A stretch of 64,000 nt of DNA from Pseudomonas subflava. Lineage in GTDB: Bacteria > Pseudomonadota > Gammaproteobacteria > Pseudomonadales > Pseudomonadaceae. Where the stretch lies: contig NZ_JAMXBF010000005.1 of the NCBI RefSeq assembly GCF_023823685.1, positions 62,001-126,000 of the forward strand. The letters run 5' to 3'. The number at the start of each line of letters is the position of its first letter. Position 1 is the stretch's first letter. The notes under the pieces are model-generated. The model made no database searches, was not told the origin of the DNA, and was given only the letters and a program-made list of their open reading frames with translations. Made by a program: the position numbers and the translations under genes. Shown here piece by piece: positions 29,113 to 37,707 of the stretch.

Positions 29113-29239
29113 AAATATACTTATAAAACAATGGTTTAAGTTGATATTGGATTAATGTCAGCGGGGGGTGATTGGTTCTTGTTGTGCCATTAAAGCGCTG
29201 CATAGGATGCCCGCCTCCCTACCCATGCAGGACGCAACC

Positions 29240-30988
29240 ATGACTCTCCCATCGCCTCCCCTGGATCACGATCAGTTCTACCGCGAACTCACCCTGCGCA
29301 ACGCCGGCTTCATCAGCGCCGACGACCAGTGCGGCCTGCGCGAGGCGGTGATCCTCATCGCCGGTTGCGGCTCCACCGGCGGCAGCGTTATCGAGCTGCT
29401 GGTGCGCAGCGGTGCCGAGCACCTGATCCTCGTCGACAACGGCAGCTACGAGCTGAACAACGCCAACCGGCAGAACATGGTCGTCGGCGACATCGGTCGC
29501 GCCAAGGTCGAGGTGTTCGCCGAGCGGGTGCGGCAGATCAACCCCTACGTCAGGCTGGAGCTGCATGGTCACGGGGTCACCCCGGACAATGTCGAGGCGC
29601 TGGTCGCCCAGGCCGACGTGGTGGTCGACGCCATCGACGTCACCGGGCGCGCCGGGCTGGAGATGAAGTACCTGCTGCACCGCGTCTGCCGGCGCCAGTA
29701 CAAACCGGTGGTGTGCGGCTACGACATGGCCGCCGCCCAGTACATCCCGGTGTTCGATTACCGCAACCCGGACCTGCAGGTGCTGGGTGGCCTGCTCGGC
29801 GCCGAGCAGGTGGCAACCCTCGATCCGCTGCAGGCCTGTACCTTTCTGGTGCCGGTGGAATGCGTGCCGCTGGAGATGTACGCCGAGCTGGACCGCCACC
29901 TGGCCGGCAAGGACTACACCTCGCAGCTGGGCATCGCCGCCCACCTGTTCGGCACGCTGGCGACCGCGCTGATCCTCGACCTGATCAACGGCCGCCCGGT
30001 GCGCGACGCCATCTACGTCGACGTCTGGGAGCTGACCCGTCGCCGCGACGCCCAGGCCGAGCGCGAGCACCAGGCGCTGCTGGATCAGGGCCGCCAGGCA
30101 CTGGCGCAGTGGCGCGAGCTGCCGCCCGAGCGGCCCGATGGATTCTTCCTCGAGCGTTCGGTCAAGCACTATCAGCCGCCGCAGCTCGCCGCTCTGCGCG
30201 ACTACGAGCAGTTCCGTATCGACCGCCGCGCCGGCATCGCCAGCTATGCCATTCCCAATTACCAACTGGACAACAACCTCACCCGCCAGCTGCTGCGCTT
30301 CGCCTTCGTGCATTACGCCAGGGTCGGCTTCATCAATCCGCAGGAAGCCGCGTGCCGCCAGCTGCATGCCGAGCCGCTGAAGTATCTGGCGCAGGAGGAC
30401 GTGCACATCGTCCTGGTGCGCGAGAGCGACCATCAGCTGCTGGCCTATTCCACCCTCAAGGCGCCGATCGCCCGCGACATGCGTTTCGATGCCGCGCAGC
30501 GTCCCGCCTTCGGCGTGGAAAACGCCTTCGGCCGCGACCTCTACGCGCAGGTCGCCGAGCTGCAGTCGCTGCCGGTGGAGCAGGTGCGCGAGATCGGCCG
30601 GGTGACCAAGGCGCAGATCGGCGATCCGGTGCTCGAGGCCAAGGCCGGTCTGCTCCTGCTCAGTGCCTATGGGCGCCTCTTGTGCCGCACCGACAGCGGC
30701 GTGCTGGCCATGGTCGGCGACGGCGAGCGCCAGGTGACCCTGCGCAACCTCGACTTCTTCGGCTTCCGCCCGCAGGTCCTGCCGGCGCGCGCCGCCTGCA
30801 TCGCACCCCAGCACCTTTACGCCAACCGCTACCAGGGCCGTGAAGTGCACCCCTTCTGGCTGCGCCTGGACGCCGTTGACCGCGAGCGTATCGCGCAGAT
30901 CGAGGCGCTGATCGAGCTCGAAGGCGACGAATTCCTCACCCGGCTGCGTGACGCCAAGCAGCAGAACACCCTGCACATAGGAGCATGA
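29240..30988 (+). CDS. ThiF/E1-like adenylyltransferase fused to possible acyltransferase domain
   Basis: A 582-residue protein with two parts. Residues ~10-270 are an E1-like Rossmann domain: GCGSTGG (42-48), then the nucleotide and Arg finger signature D66-NGSYELNNANRQ78, and VVVDAIDVTGRAGLEMKY. The paired CxxC zinc sites of ThiF/MoeB are absent, as in E1-like enzymes of peptide and amide biosynthesis. Residues ~340-550 resemble GNAT/autoinducer-synthase-like N-acyltransferases (VHIVLVRESDHQLLAYSTL, VREIGRVTKAQI, LYANRYQGREVHPFWLRL); this second assignment is weaker. No ThiS/MoaD-like partner gene is nearby. Start chosen at 29240 after AGGAC; an ATG at 29225 is also possible. First gene of a tight six-gene operon. 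Confidence 0.75.
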   Translation: MTLPSPPLDHDQFYRELTLRNAGFISADDQCGLREAVILIAGCGSTGGSVIELLVRSGAEHLILVDNGSYELNNANRQNMVVGDIGRAKVEVFAERVRQINPYVRLELHGHGVTPDNVEALVAQADVVVDAIDVTGRAGLEMKYLLHRVCRRQYKPVVCGYDMAAAQYIPVFDYRNPDLQVLGGLLGAEQVATLDPLQACTFLVPVECVPLEMYAELDRHLAGKDYTSQLGIAAHLFGTLATALILDLINGRPVRDAIYVDVWELTRRRDAQAEREHQALLDQGRQALAQWRELPPERPDGFFLERSVKHYQPPQLAALRDYEQFRIDRRAGIASYAIPNYQLDNNLTRQLLRFAFVHYARVGFINPQEAACRQLHAEPLKYLAQEDVHIVLVRESDHQLLAYSTLKAPIARDMRFDAAQRPAFGVENAFGRDLYAQVAELQSLPVEQVREIGRVTKAQIGDPVLEAKAGLLLLSAYGRLLCRTDSGVLAMVGDGERQVTLRNLDFFGFRPQVLPARAACIAPQHLYANRYQGREVHPFWLRLDAVDRERIAQIEALIELEGDEFLTRLRDAKQQNTLHIGA

Positions 30989-30990
30989 AC

Positions 30991-32205
30991 ATGAACGGTA
31001 TCTGGAACGAGCAACAGCAGGCCATCCGCGCCCACTACCTGGCCGTCGGCCGCGACCTGGTGCGCCCGACGTCCGCCCTGCGCGACCGCGAGCTGGGCTT
31101 CGACCGCGAGCTGTGGCGCGCACTGGGCGCCACCGGGCTGTTCGGCGTGCACATGCCGGCGCGCTTCGGCGGCCAGGGCCTCGGTATCTGGGAATTCTCC
31201 GCGGCCCTGGAAGGCTTCTCCGAGGGCTGCCAGGACATGGGCGTACTGGTGTCCTTCGTCGCCCAGGTGGCGCTGGTGCAGTCGGCGCTGCTCAGCTATG
31301 GAAGCGAAGAGCAGCTGCAGCGCTGGCTGCCGCCGCTGATCAGCGGCGAGAAGATCGGCTGCTTCGCCATCACCGAGCAGGGCTGCGGCTCCGACGTGCG
31401 CTCGCTGAAGCTGGCGGCGCGCCGCGACGGCAGCGGCTACCGCCTGAACGGTCTGAAGTGGAACATCACCAACGCGCCGGTGGCGGACATCTGCATGACC
31501 TTCGCCCGCCTGGAGGAGGCCGGTGCCAATGCCATCTCCTGCTTCATCACCGAAACCGCCAAGCCCGGCCTGACGCAATCCGCCCCGTTCGAGCTGATGG
31601 GCAACCGCGGCACGCCGATCGGCAGCCTGAGCTTCGACGAGGTGGCGCTGGATGCCGACAGCCTGATCAACGGCGAGGGGCAGGGCCTGCGGGTGCTCTA
31701 CTTCGGCTTCCTGGTCGAGCGCATCTTCACCGGCGTGGTCATCTCCGGCTGCATGCAGCCGCTGATCGACGAGTGCCTGCAGTACAGCCTCAAGCGCCAG
31801 GCCTTCGGCCGGCCGATCAGCGACAACCAGTACGTGCAGGGCCATATCGTCCAGGCCTACACCCAGCTGGAGCTGCTGCGCGGCGTGGTGATCCGCGGCC
31901 TGAACGAGCTGGAGCAGGGCCGCGACTGCTCGACCCTGGCCTCGATCATCAAGATGCTGGCCAGCGAGGCGCTGCACGACGCCTGCCTCAACGCCATGCG
32001 CATCCACGGCAACTATGGCTACCGCCGTGACCACTACTACGAGCGCCTGCTGCGCGATTCCATCGGCCTGTTCTTCGCCGGCGGCACCAGCGAGATCCAC
32101 AAGCACGTGATCTGGACCAACCTGGTGGCCGAGGCGCAGAGCGGCGGCAAGCACAAGGACGACCTGCGTCTGGACGCCTACACCGGCGAAGGAGCCGCCG
32201 CATGA
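30991..32205 (+). CDS. Acyl-CoA dehydrogenase-family flavoprotein
   Basis: A 404-residue protein of the acyl-CoA dehydrogenase fold. FAITEQGCGSDVRSL is the FAD/substrate signature, followed by NGLKWNITNAPVADI, RQAFGRPISDNQ and AMRIHGNYGYRRDHYYERLLRD. The residue matching the usual MCAD catalytic Glu is Gly364 (FFAGGTSEIH), but Glu243 in LVERIFTG sits where isovaleryl- and long-chain dehydrogenases have their base, so the enzyme can still be active. The ATG at 30991 lies seven bases after AGGAG; the ATG at 30985 is too close. It overlaps the transporter gene by ATGA. It may desaturate an acyl or aminoacyl intermediate. Confidence 0.85.
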   Translation: MNGIWNEQQQAIRAHYLAVGRDLVRPTSALRDRELGFDRELWRALGATGLFGVHMPARFGGQGLGIWEFSAALEGFSEGCQDMGVLVSFVAQVALVQSALLSYGSEEQLQRWLPPLISGEKIGCFAITEQGCGSDVRSLKLAARRDGSGYRLNGLKWNITNAPVADICMTFARLEEAGANAISCFITETAKPGLTQSAPFELMGNRGTPIGSLSFDEVALDADSLINGEGQGLRVLYFGFLVERIFTGVVISGCMQPLIDECLQYSLKRQAFGRPISDNQYVQGHIVQAYTQLELLRGVVIRGLNELEQGRDCSTLASIIKMLASEALHDACLNAMRIHGNYGYRRDHYYERLLRDSIGLFFAGGTSEIHKHVIWTNLVAEAQSGGKHKDDLRLDAYTGEGAAA

Positions 32206-34727
32206 AGCCCCGCGCCGTCGCGCTGCTCTCCTGGATGCTGCATCGGCCCTGGCTGATGCTCGGCGTCCTGCTGCTGGTTACCGCCCTGGCGGTGGCCGCG
32301 GCGGGTCGCCTGGAGATCAACAGCACCCCCTACATGATCGACAAAAGCCACCCCAGCCGGGTCGCCGATGCCGACAACAAGCGACTGTTCTCCAACACCG
32401 GCGAGCAGGCCTTCGTCGCCCTGGAGAACCCCCAGGGCAATATCTTCAACCCCGAGAGCCTCACGCGCGTGGCCGAGCTGACCCGTGCGTTCCAGGCGAT
32501 CGAGCTGGTGCTGCCGAGCGACAGCGAGAAGCTGCTCGCCCTGGGCGCCGATCCGCGCCTGAAGAAGCCCGTCGACGCCGTCCTTGAGGGCGGCCTGACG
32601 CCGGCCGACCAGCCGCGGCTGGCGGCGCTGAAGCAGCAGTTGATCGAGCTGGATCAGCTCAGCCACACCCGCGAAGCCTGGCTGGACAGCCTGCAGACGC
32701 GACTGGTACCGGTGCGCAAGGTGCGCAGCCTGGTCACGGTCGAGAACATGCTGACCGTCGACGAGGCGCTCGATGTGCATGCGCTGATGCCGCGCGTGCC
32801 GACCGACCAGGCCGGGCTCGACGCCCTGCGTGCCGAGGCCATGGGCAACCCGCTGTTCCTCGACAGCCTGGTGTCGCGCGACGGCAGCGCCACCACCATC
32901 CAGGTCGAGTTCAATATCGCTCAGGACGACTCGCCGGCCATGCTGCAGGTGTACCAGGCCATCGTCGACATCACCGACCAGATGCAGGGCGACGACCGCA
33001 TCTACCTCAGCGGCCCGCCGATGATCGCCGCGCAGACCGCGTCGAACATGGAGAAGGACAACCAGACCCTGCTGCCGGCGGTGCTGCTGGTGATCCTGCT
33101 GGTCCTGTTCATCAGCTTCGGTCGCCTGCAGGGCGTGGTGGCGCCGCTGCTGATCGCCATCTTCAGCCTGATCTGGACCCTCGGCCTGATGGCCGCCTGC
33201 GGGGTGAAGCAGAACATCATCACCTCGATCATGCCGGTGTTCATCATCTCCATCGCGGTGTGCGACGCCATCCACTTCCTCGCCGACTACTACCGCAACC
33301 TGCCGCCCAACCCGGACCGCCAGGCGCGCATCGACACCGCCTTCAAGGTGATGCAGCAGCTGTTCTGGCCGATGTTCGTGACCTGCATGACCACCCTGGT
33401 CGGCTTCTTCTCGCTGATCTGGACCGACGTCACCTTCATCTTCGAGTTCGGCGTATTCACCGGCTTCGGCATCTTCTTCGCCTGGCTGATCACCGTAGTC
33501 TTCCTGCCGGCCATCGTCATCCTGTGGAAGGCCGAGCCGCCGCGCCACGGCCTGCTGGTCAGCGACCGGCTGGACCGCATGATCGCCGCACTCGGCCACT
33601 TCGCCCGCTACGGCAGGCGCCTGGCCTTCGGCATGCTGGTGGCCATTGTGCTGTGCAGCTGGTACGTGGTGGAGAACCTCACCGTGGACAACCAGGTGAT
33701 CGGCTACTTCGAGGAGGACAGCCGCATCCGCCAGGACGACGCGGCGATCAACGCCAAGTTCGGCGGCACCACGCCGATCAGCGTGATGATCGAGAGCGCG
33801 CGGGTCGATGCCTTCAAGGACCCGGCGGTGATCGAAGGCGTGGCCAAGCTGCAGGAGCATCTGCGCCAGCAGCAACTGGTCGGCTTCACCTATTCGGCCG
33901 CCGACTTCGTCAAACGCCTGCACCAGGTCACCCAGGACGAGTTCGCCGCCGGGCAGTACCGCCTGCCGGACGACATCAGCGGCAGCCTGTTGGCGCAGTA
34001 CTACCTGCTCTACGAGAACGCCAATGGCCGCGACCTGTTCGACGTGGTCGACCGCCGCTTCCAGAGCGGCCGGGTGCTGGCGATCCTGCACACCGACCGT
34101 TCTTCCGAGGTCGGCGCGCTGATGCGCGACGCCCTGGACTACGCCCGCGAGGTGCTGCCGGCCGGCATGACCGTGCGCGTGTCCGGTTACGGCGAAGTGC
34201 TGGTGGCCACCACCGACGCGGTGGTGTGGGGCCAGGTCAGCAGCATCCTGTCGTCGCCGGCGCTGATCGTGCTGATGGTCATGGCCATGTTCCACTCGAT
34301 CCGCCTGGGCTTCGTCGCGCTGCTGCCGCTGCTGTTCACCCTGGTGGGCATCAGCGCGCTGATGGCGCTGACCGGGACCGATCTGGACATCGGCACCTCG
34401 ATCATCGCGGCGATTTCCTTCGGCATCGGCATCGACTACGCCATCCACGTGATCGCGGCCATGCGCCACAGCCCCGGCACGCCGCAGCAGGCCACCCAGT
34501 ACGCCCTGCGCCACACCGGCAAGCCGATCCTGATCAACACCCTGGCGCTGGGGCTGGGCTTCCTGGTGCTGTGCCTGTCGGGCTACCAGTCGCTGGTCAA
34601 CCTGGGCATCTTCATCTCGCTGACCATGCTGTTCGCCGCGGTCTTCGCCCTGCTGGTGCTGCCGGTCTTCGTCAGCACCCGCCAGGCGCCGCAGGCCACG
34701 GCGCAGCTGGAGCCGGCCAATGCGTAG
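32202..34727 (+). CDS. MMPL/RND-family transporter
   Basis: An 841-residue inner-membrane transporter with the duplicated RND layout: TM1 at ~14-34, a large periplasmic loop (~35-280), five helices, a cytoplasmic linker, TM7 near 480, a second periplasmic loop (~490-680) and five more helices. Proton-relay Asp residues occur in both halves: D355 in AVCDAIHFLADY and D745 in GIGIDYAIHVIAA. This is the MMPL/HpnN-like class, which typically moves lipids or hydrophobic products rather than AcrB-type drug efflux, and there is no membrane-fusion protein gene. It overlaps both neighbours (4 and 8 bases). Confidence 0.92.
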   Translation: MKPRAVALLSWMLHRPWLMLGVLLLVTALAVAAAGRLEINSTPYMIDKSHPSRVADADNKRLFSNTGEQAFVALENPQGNIFNPESLTRVAELTRAFQAIELVLPSDSEKLLALGADPRLKKPVDAVLEGGLTPADQPRLAALKQQLIELDQLSHTREAWLDSLQTRLVPVRKVRSLVTVENMLTVDEALDVHALMPRVPTDQAGLDALRAEAMGNPLFLDSLVSRDGSATTIQVEFNIAQDDSPAMLQVYQAIVDITDQMQGDDRIYLSGPPMIAAQTASNMEKDNQTLLPAVLLVILLVLFISFGRLQGVVAPLLIAIFSLIWTLGLMAACGVKQNIITSIMPVFIISIAVCDAIHFLADYYRNLPPNPDRQARIDTAFKVMQQLFWPMFVTCMTTLVGFFSLIWTDVTFIFEFGVFTGFGIFFAWLITVVFLPAIVILWKAEPPRHGLLVSDRLDRMIAALGHFARYGRRLAFGMLVAIVLCSWYVVENLTVDNQVIGYFEEDSRIRQDDAAINAKFGGTTPISVMIESARVDAFKDPAVIEGVAKLQEHLRQQQLVGFTYSAADFVKRLHQVTQDEFAAGQYRLPDDISGSLLAQYYLLYENANGRDLFDVVDRRFQSGRVLAILHTDRSSEVGALMRDALDYAREVLPAGMTVRVSGYGEVLVATTDAVVWGQVSSILSSPALIVLMVMAMFHSIRLGFVALLPLLFTLVGISALMALTGTDLDIGTSIIAAISFGIGIDYAIHVIAAMRHSPGTPQQATQYALRHTGKPILINTLALGLGFLVLCLSGYQSLVNLGIFISLTMLFAAVFALLVLPVFVSTRQAPQATAQLEPANA

Positions 34728-35607
34728 GCACCTGCTCTGGCTGCTATGCCTGGCCCTGCCGGCCAGCGCCGATGACTGGCTGGCGCTGACCCTCTATCCG
34801 GGCGGCGAGCTGTACCAGGCCGGGCATCTGCAGCAGCTGGTCGGCGCCACGCAGAACCTGTGGCAGATCGAGGACGCCGAAGGCCGTACGCCGATCCAGA
34901 GCCTGGACAGCCTGGCCAGCACCAATGCCATCGCCGTTCAGGGTGACGACGTGCGCTTCCGCCGCCTGATCGAAGTCCGCGAGCTGACGCCCGCGGGCCT
35001 GCGCACCCTGGCCGAGCTGGTCGAGCGGCACCCGCTGCTCGGCCGGCGCCTGGTCACCGCGCAAGGCGACGGCACGCACTTCTGGCTGCGCCTGGCGCGG
35101 CCCTATGCCAAGGCGGAAAAAGCCGAGCTGCTGCTGCAGTACGCCAGGCGCCTGGCCGCCGATTTTGCCCCCGAATGCCGGGTGACCAGCGGTGCCCAGG
35201 GCGCGCTGCAGGGCTACAGTCTGCAGCAATGGACGCTGCAGGCCGATGGCGCGGTGCCACCTCGCACCGCCACCCTGCAGGCCCTGCAGCAGGCGACCGC
35301 CGCCCTGCGCGAACGCAGCCAGCAGGCCTATTCGGCCGCCGACATCCTGGTCTACCTGCGCCAGGTGCTCAACGGCGAGTCGGGCCTGCCGACCAGCGAC
35401 GAGGAGGTGGCGCAGTTCTACCTGGTCGCCGAGAGCCTGCGCAGCCGCGACCTGCAGGACCTCGCCCGGCCCGATTTCCAGCGCCTCAAGCTGGTCGCCC
35501 TGGGCCGCGAGCGCGCCACCGCGCCGAGCGTGCCGGGCTATCGCCTGGACGACCGATCCCGATGGACATCCACCCCGAACAGTTACCTGACAGTCGACTG
35601 TCGCTAA
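34720..35607 (+). CDS. Secreted protein homologous to the periplasmic loops of the RND transporter
   Basis: A 295-residue protein with a signal peptide (residues 1-17, ending PASA) and no further membrane helix. Residues ~61-118 align with loop 1 of the transporter encoded just upstream without gaps across PAGL to the PL and LV positions (SL-31 residues-GL in both, then PL, LV, DG), matching transporter residues ~172-228. Residues 204-260 match loop 2 residues 564-620: YSAAD in both, then L-QV, LP, AQ-FYL/YYL, RDL-D and FQ at the same order. It looks like the porter subdomains of an RND protein joined without the membrane part. It may be a soluble periplasmic accessory of the transporter. Confidence 0.75.
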   Translation: MRRHLLWLLCLALPASADDWLALTLYPGGELYQAGHLQQLVGATQNLWQIEDAEGRTPIQSLDSLASTNAIAVQGDDVRFRRLIEVRELTPAGLRTLAELVERHPLLGRRLVTAQGDGTHFWLRLARPYAKAEKAELLLQYARRLAADFAPECRVTSGAQGALQGYSLQQWTLQADGAVPPRTATLQALQQATAALRERSQQAYSAADILVYLRQVLNGESGLPTSDEEVAQFYLVAESLRSRDLQDLARPDFQRLKLVALGRERATAPSVPGYRLDDRSRWTSTPNSYLTVDCR

Positions 35608-35618
35608 GGAGTTTCCCC

Positions 35619-36401
35619 ATGCGTATTTCCCTGCTGGGCCTCGGCCTGCTACTGAGCTTCCCGGTGTTCGCCGAGGCCCTCGATCCCACTACCATCATGC
35701 GCGGCGTGCGCGACCGCGACGAAGGCCAGGACCGCCGCTCCGAACTGAGCCTGGTGCAGACCATGGCCGACGGCTTCGTGCGTGAGCGCAAGCTGCTGAT
35801 GCTAGAGAAGGAGTACGGCGAGGAGCGCAAGTCCACCCTGTACTTCACCGCCCCCAGCGACACCGCCGGCACCGGCATCCTCATGCACAGCTACGCCGAA
35901 GCGCAGGCCCGCGAGGACGACCAGTGGCTGTACCTGCCGGCCCTGCGCAAGACCCGGCGCATCGCCACCAATTCCAAGGAAGGCCCGTTCCTCGGCACCG
36001 ACTTCTCCTTTGCCGATATCGAGCGCATGCGCGTCGACGACTACCAGTACAAGCTGCTGCGCGAGGAGGTTTACCAGGACCGCCCGGTTTACGTGATCGA
36101 GGCGCGCACCGCCGACGGCCTGGAGAACCCGCGCACCGGCTACAGTCAGCGCCTGATTTACGTCGACCGCGAGCGCAAGCTGATCCTGCGCGACGAGTTT
36201 TTTCGCGGTGGGCGCCAGATCAAGACCTTCGAGGTTCTGGATGTAGCCCAGGTCGAAGGTTTCTGGACGGTCAACGAGTCGCGCATGAGCAACCTGGTGG
36301 AGGGCGGCGAGACCCGCCTGGTGCGCAGCGCCGCCGACTACAACCTGGACCTCGGTGACCAGAACTTCAGCGAGCGCGCCCTGCGCAACGGGATTCGCTG
36401 A
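35619..36401 (+). CDS. LolA-like periplasmic protein (outer membrane lipoprotein-sorting family)
   Basis: A 260-residue secreted protein with a signal peptide (residues 1-19, ending VFA). The mature domain is of the LolA-like type often labelled outer-membrane lipoprotein-sorting protein: GVRDRDEGQDRRSELSLVQ, TLYFTAPSDTAGTGILMHSY, WLYLPALRKTRRIA, and FLGTDFSFADIERM. Such proteins have an open half-barrel that carries lipids, and are commonly encoded beside MMPL transporters. AAGGA lies eight bases before the ATG. It is 11 bases downstream of the loop protein and touches the barrel gene. Confidence 0.85.
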   Translation: MRISLLGLGLLLSFPVFAEALDPTTIMRGVRDRDEGQDRRSELSLVQTMADGFVRERKLLMLEKEYGEERKSTLYFTAPSDTAGTGILMHSYAEAQAREDDQWLYLPALRKTRRIATNSKEGPFLGTDFSFADIERMRVDDYQYKLLREEVYQDRPVYVIEARTADGLENPRTGYSQRLIYVDRERKLILRDEFFRGGRQIKTFEVLDVAQVEGFWTVNESRMSNLVEGGETRLVRSAADYNLDLGDQNFSERALRNGIR

Positions 36402-37606
36402 TGCGCACAGTGCTGATTGGCCTGCTTGGCAGTCTGGCCGGCCTGGCCGCGCAGGCCGCGACCCTTAGCGGTCGCGGTCATCTGGAAGACGGCTACCACC
36501 ACGACACCACCGGCGACAGCAGCTCCGGCCACCGCGTCGAGGCGCTGCTGGAGAGCCGCGTCAGCGAGGGCAACTGGACGCTCGACAGCGTGCTGCTCGG
36601 CCGCTACCGCAGCCAGTACGACGATGCCGGCGGCAAGCTGGAGGACCGCATGGAGTTCGACCAGGACCTGCGCGAGCTGTACCTGACCTGGGCCGGCGAC
36701 AACTGGCAGTGGCGCCTCGGCCAGCAGCAGATCGCCTGGGGCCGGGGCGACTACTTCCGCCTAGTCGACGTGCTCAACCCGCTGGACCTGCGCGAGTTCC
36801 TGCTGCCCTACATCGACGACTACTCCCTCGGCCGCCAGACCCGTCCGATGGCCGTGGTGGAGATCTACGGCGACAGCCTGGAGCAGCAGTTCGTCGTCGC
36901 GCCCAAGACCAGGACCACCCGCTACGCCCCGGCTGGTGCCGACTTCGCCATCACCGGGCGGCCGGAAGGCCTGGACGAGGACGACGAGCACGAACGGCCG
37001 GACATCGGCTGGCGCGGCAAGACCTTCGTCGACGGTACCGATCTGGACTTCTACCTGTTCGATGGGCTCAGTCCCGATCCGCTGTACGTGGTGGAGGAAG
37101 GCCAGCTGGTCGAACAGCAGCGCCGGCGCAGCCTGGTCGGTGCCTCGTTCGCGCGGCCGGCCGGCGACTGGGTGGTGCGCGGCGACCTAGTGCACCTGTT
37201 CAACGAGCCGCTGCAGACACCGGAAGGCGCGGACGACGTGCCCAGGTCCGCGGCGCTGCTGGGCCTCGACCTGACGCGCAACGAATGGACGGTGAACCTA
37301 CAGGCCACGGTCAGCCATCGCCACGGCGCACCGGACAGCCTGCAACGGGCGACCGGCTGGGAGGCCTCGGCGGCGGTGCTCAAGGACTGGTCCAGGCAGC
37401 GTCTCAATGCCGGCATCCTCTGGCTGTACAACCGCGACGTGCAGAGCAGCCACATGGTCAAGGCCAACCTCGGCTACCGGCCCTGGAACCAGTGGTACCT
37501 GGAGGCTGGCTACATCGGTTTCAGCGGCGGCCAGCTCACCCAGTACGGCCAGTTCGACGACCGCGACCGCCTCTACCTGCAGGTGCGCAGGGACTTCAGC
37601 CTGTGA
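36401..37606 (+). CDS. Outer-membrane beta-barrel protein (DUF1302-like)
   Basis: A 401-residue outer-membrane protein with a signal peptide (residues 1-19, ending AQAA). The mature part is made of alternating short amphipathic strands with aromatic girdles (for example RMEFDQDLRELYLTWAGDNW, RLGQQQIAWGRGDYFRL, VQSSHMVKANLGY), and ends in VRRDFSL. It resembles DUF1302-type or porin-like barrels; GQQQIAWG is typical of that group. It starts at the last base of the preceding stop (TGATG). It would provide the outer-membrane step of the operon. Confidence 0.8.
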   Translation: MRTVLIGLLGSLAGLAAQAATLSGRGHLEDGYHHDTTGDSSSGHRVEALLESRVSEGNWTLDSVLLGRYRSQYDDAGGKLEDRMEFDQDLRELYLTWAGDNWQWRLGQQQIAWGRGDYFRLVDVLNPLDLREFLLPYIDDYSLGRQTRPMAVVEIYGDSLEQQFVVAPKTRTTRYAPAGADFAITGRPEGLDEDDEHERPDIGWRGKTFVDGTDLDFYLFDGLSPDPLYVVEEGQLVEQQRRRSLVGASFARPAGDWVVRGDLVHLFNEPLQTPEGADDVPRSAALLGLDLTRNEWTVNLQATVSHRHGAPDSLQRATGWEASAAVLKDWSRQRLNAGILWLYNRDVQSSHMVKANLGYRPWNQWYLEAGYIGFSGGQLTQYGQFDDRDRLYLQVRRDFSL

Positions 37607-37707
37607 TTGTCCCGCTGCGCTCCGGCCGGCGACAATGACGCCACCGCCCCGGGAACGCCCGCGGCGGCATGCAGTCGAAACGCCCGTCGCCGTCCCGAGG
37701 AAAGCCC

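Noticed and set aside
30991..32205. Acyl-CoA dehydrogenase as inactive because the usual Glu is missing
   Set aside because: Glu243 occupies the alternative base position known in the family.
32178..34514. 778-residue minus-strand open frame over the transporter gene
   Set aside because: His/Gln/Asp-rich translation typical of the antisense of membrane-protein codons; the plus strand encodes a complete MMPL protein.
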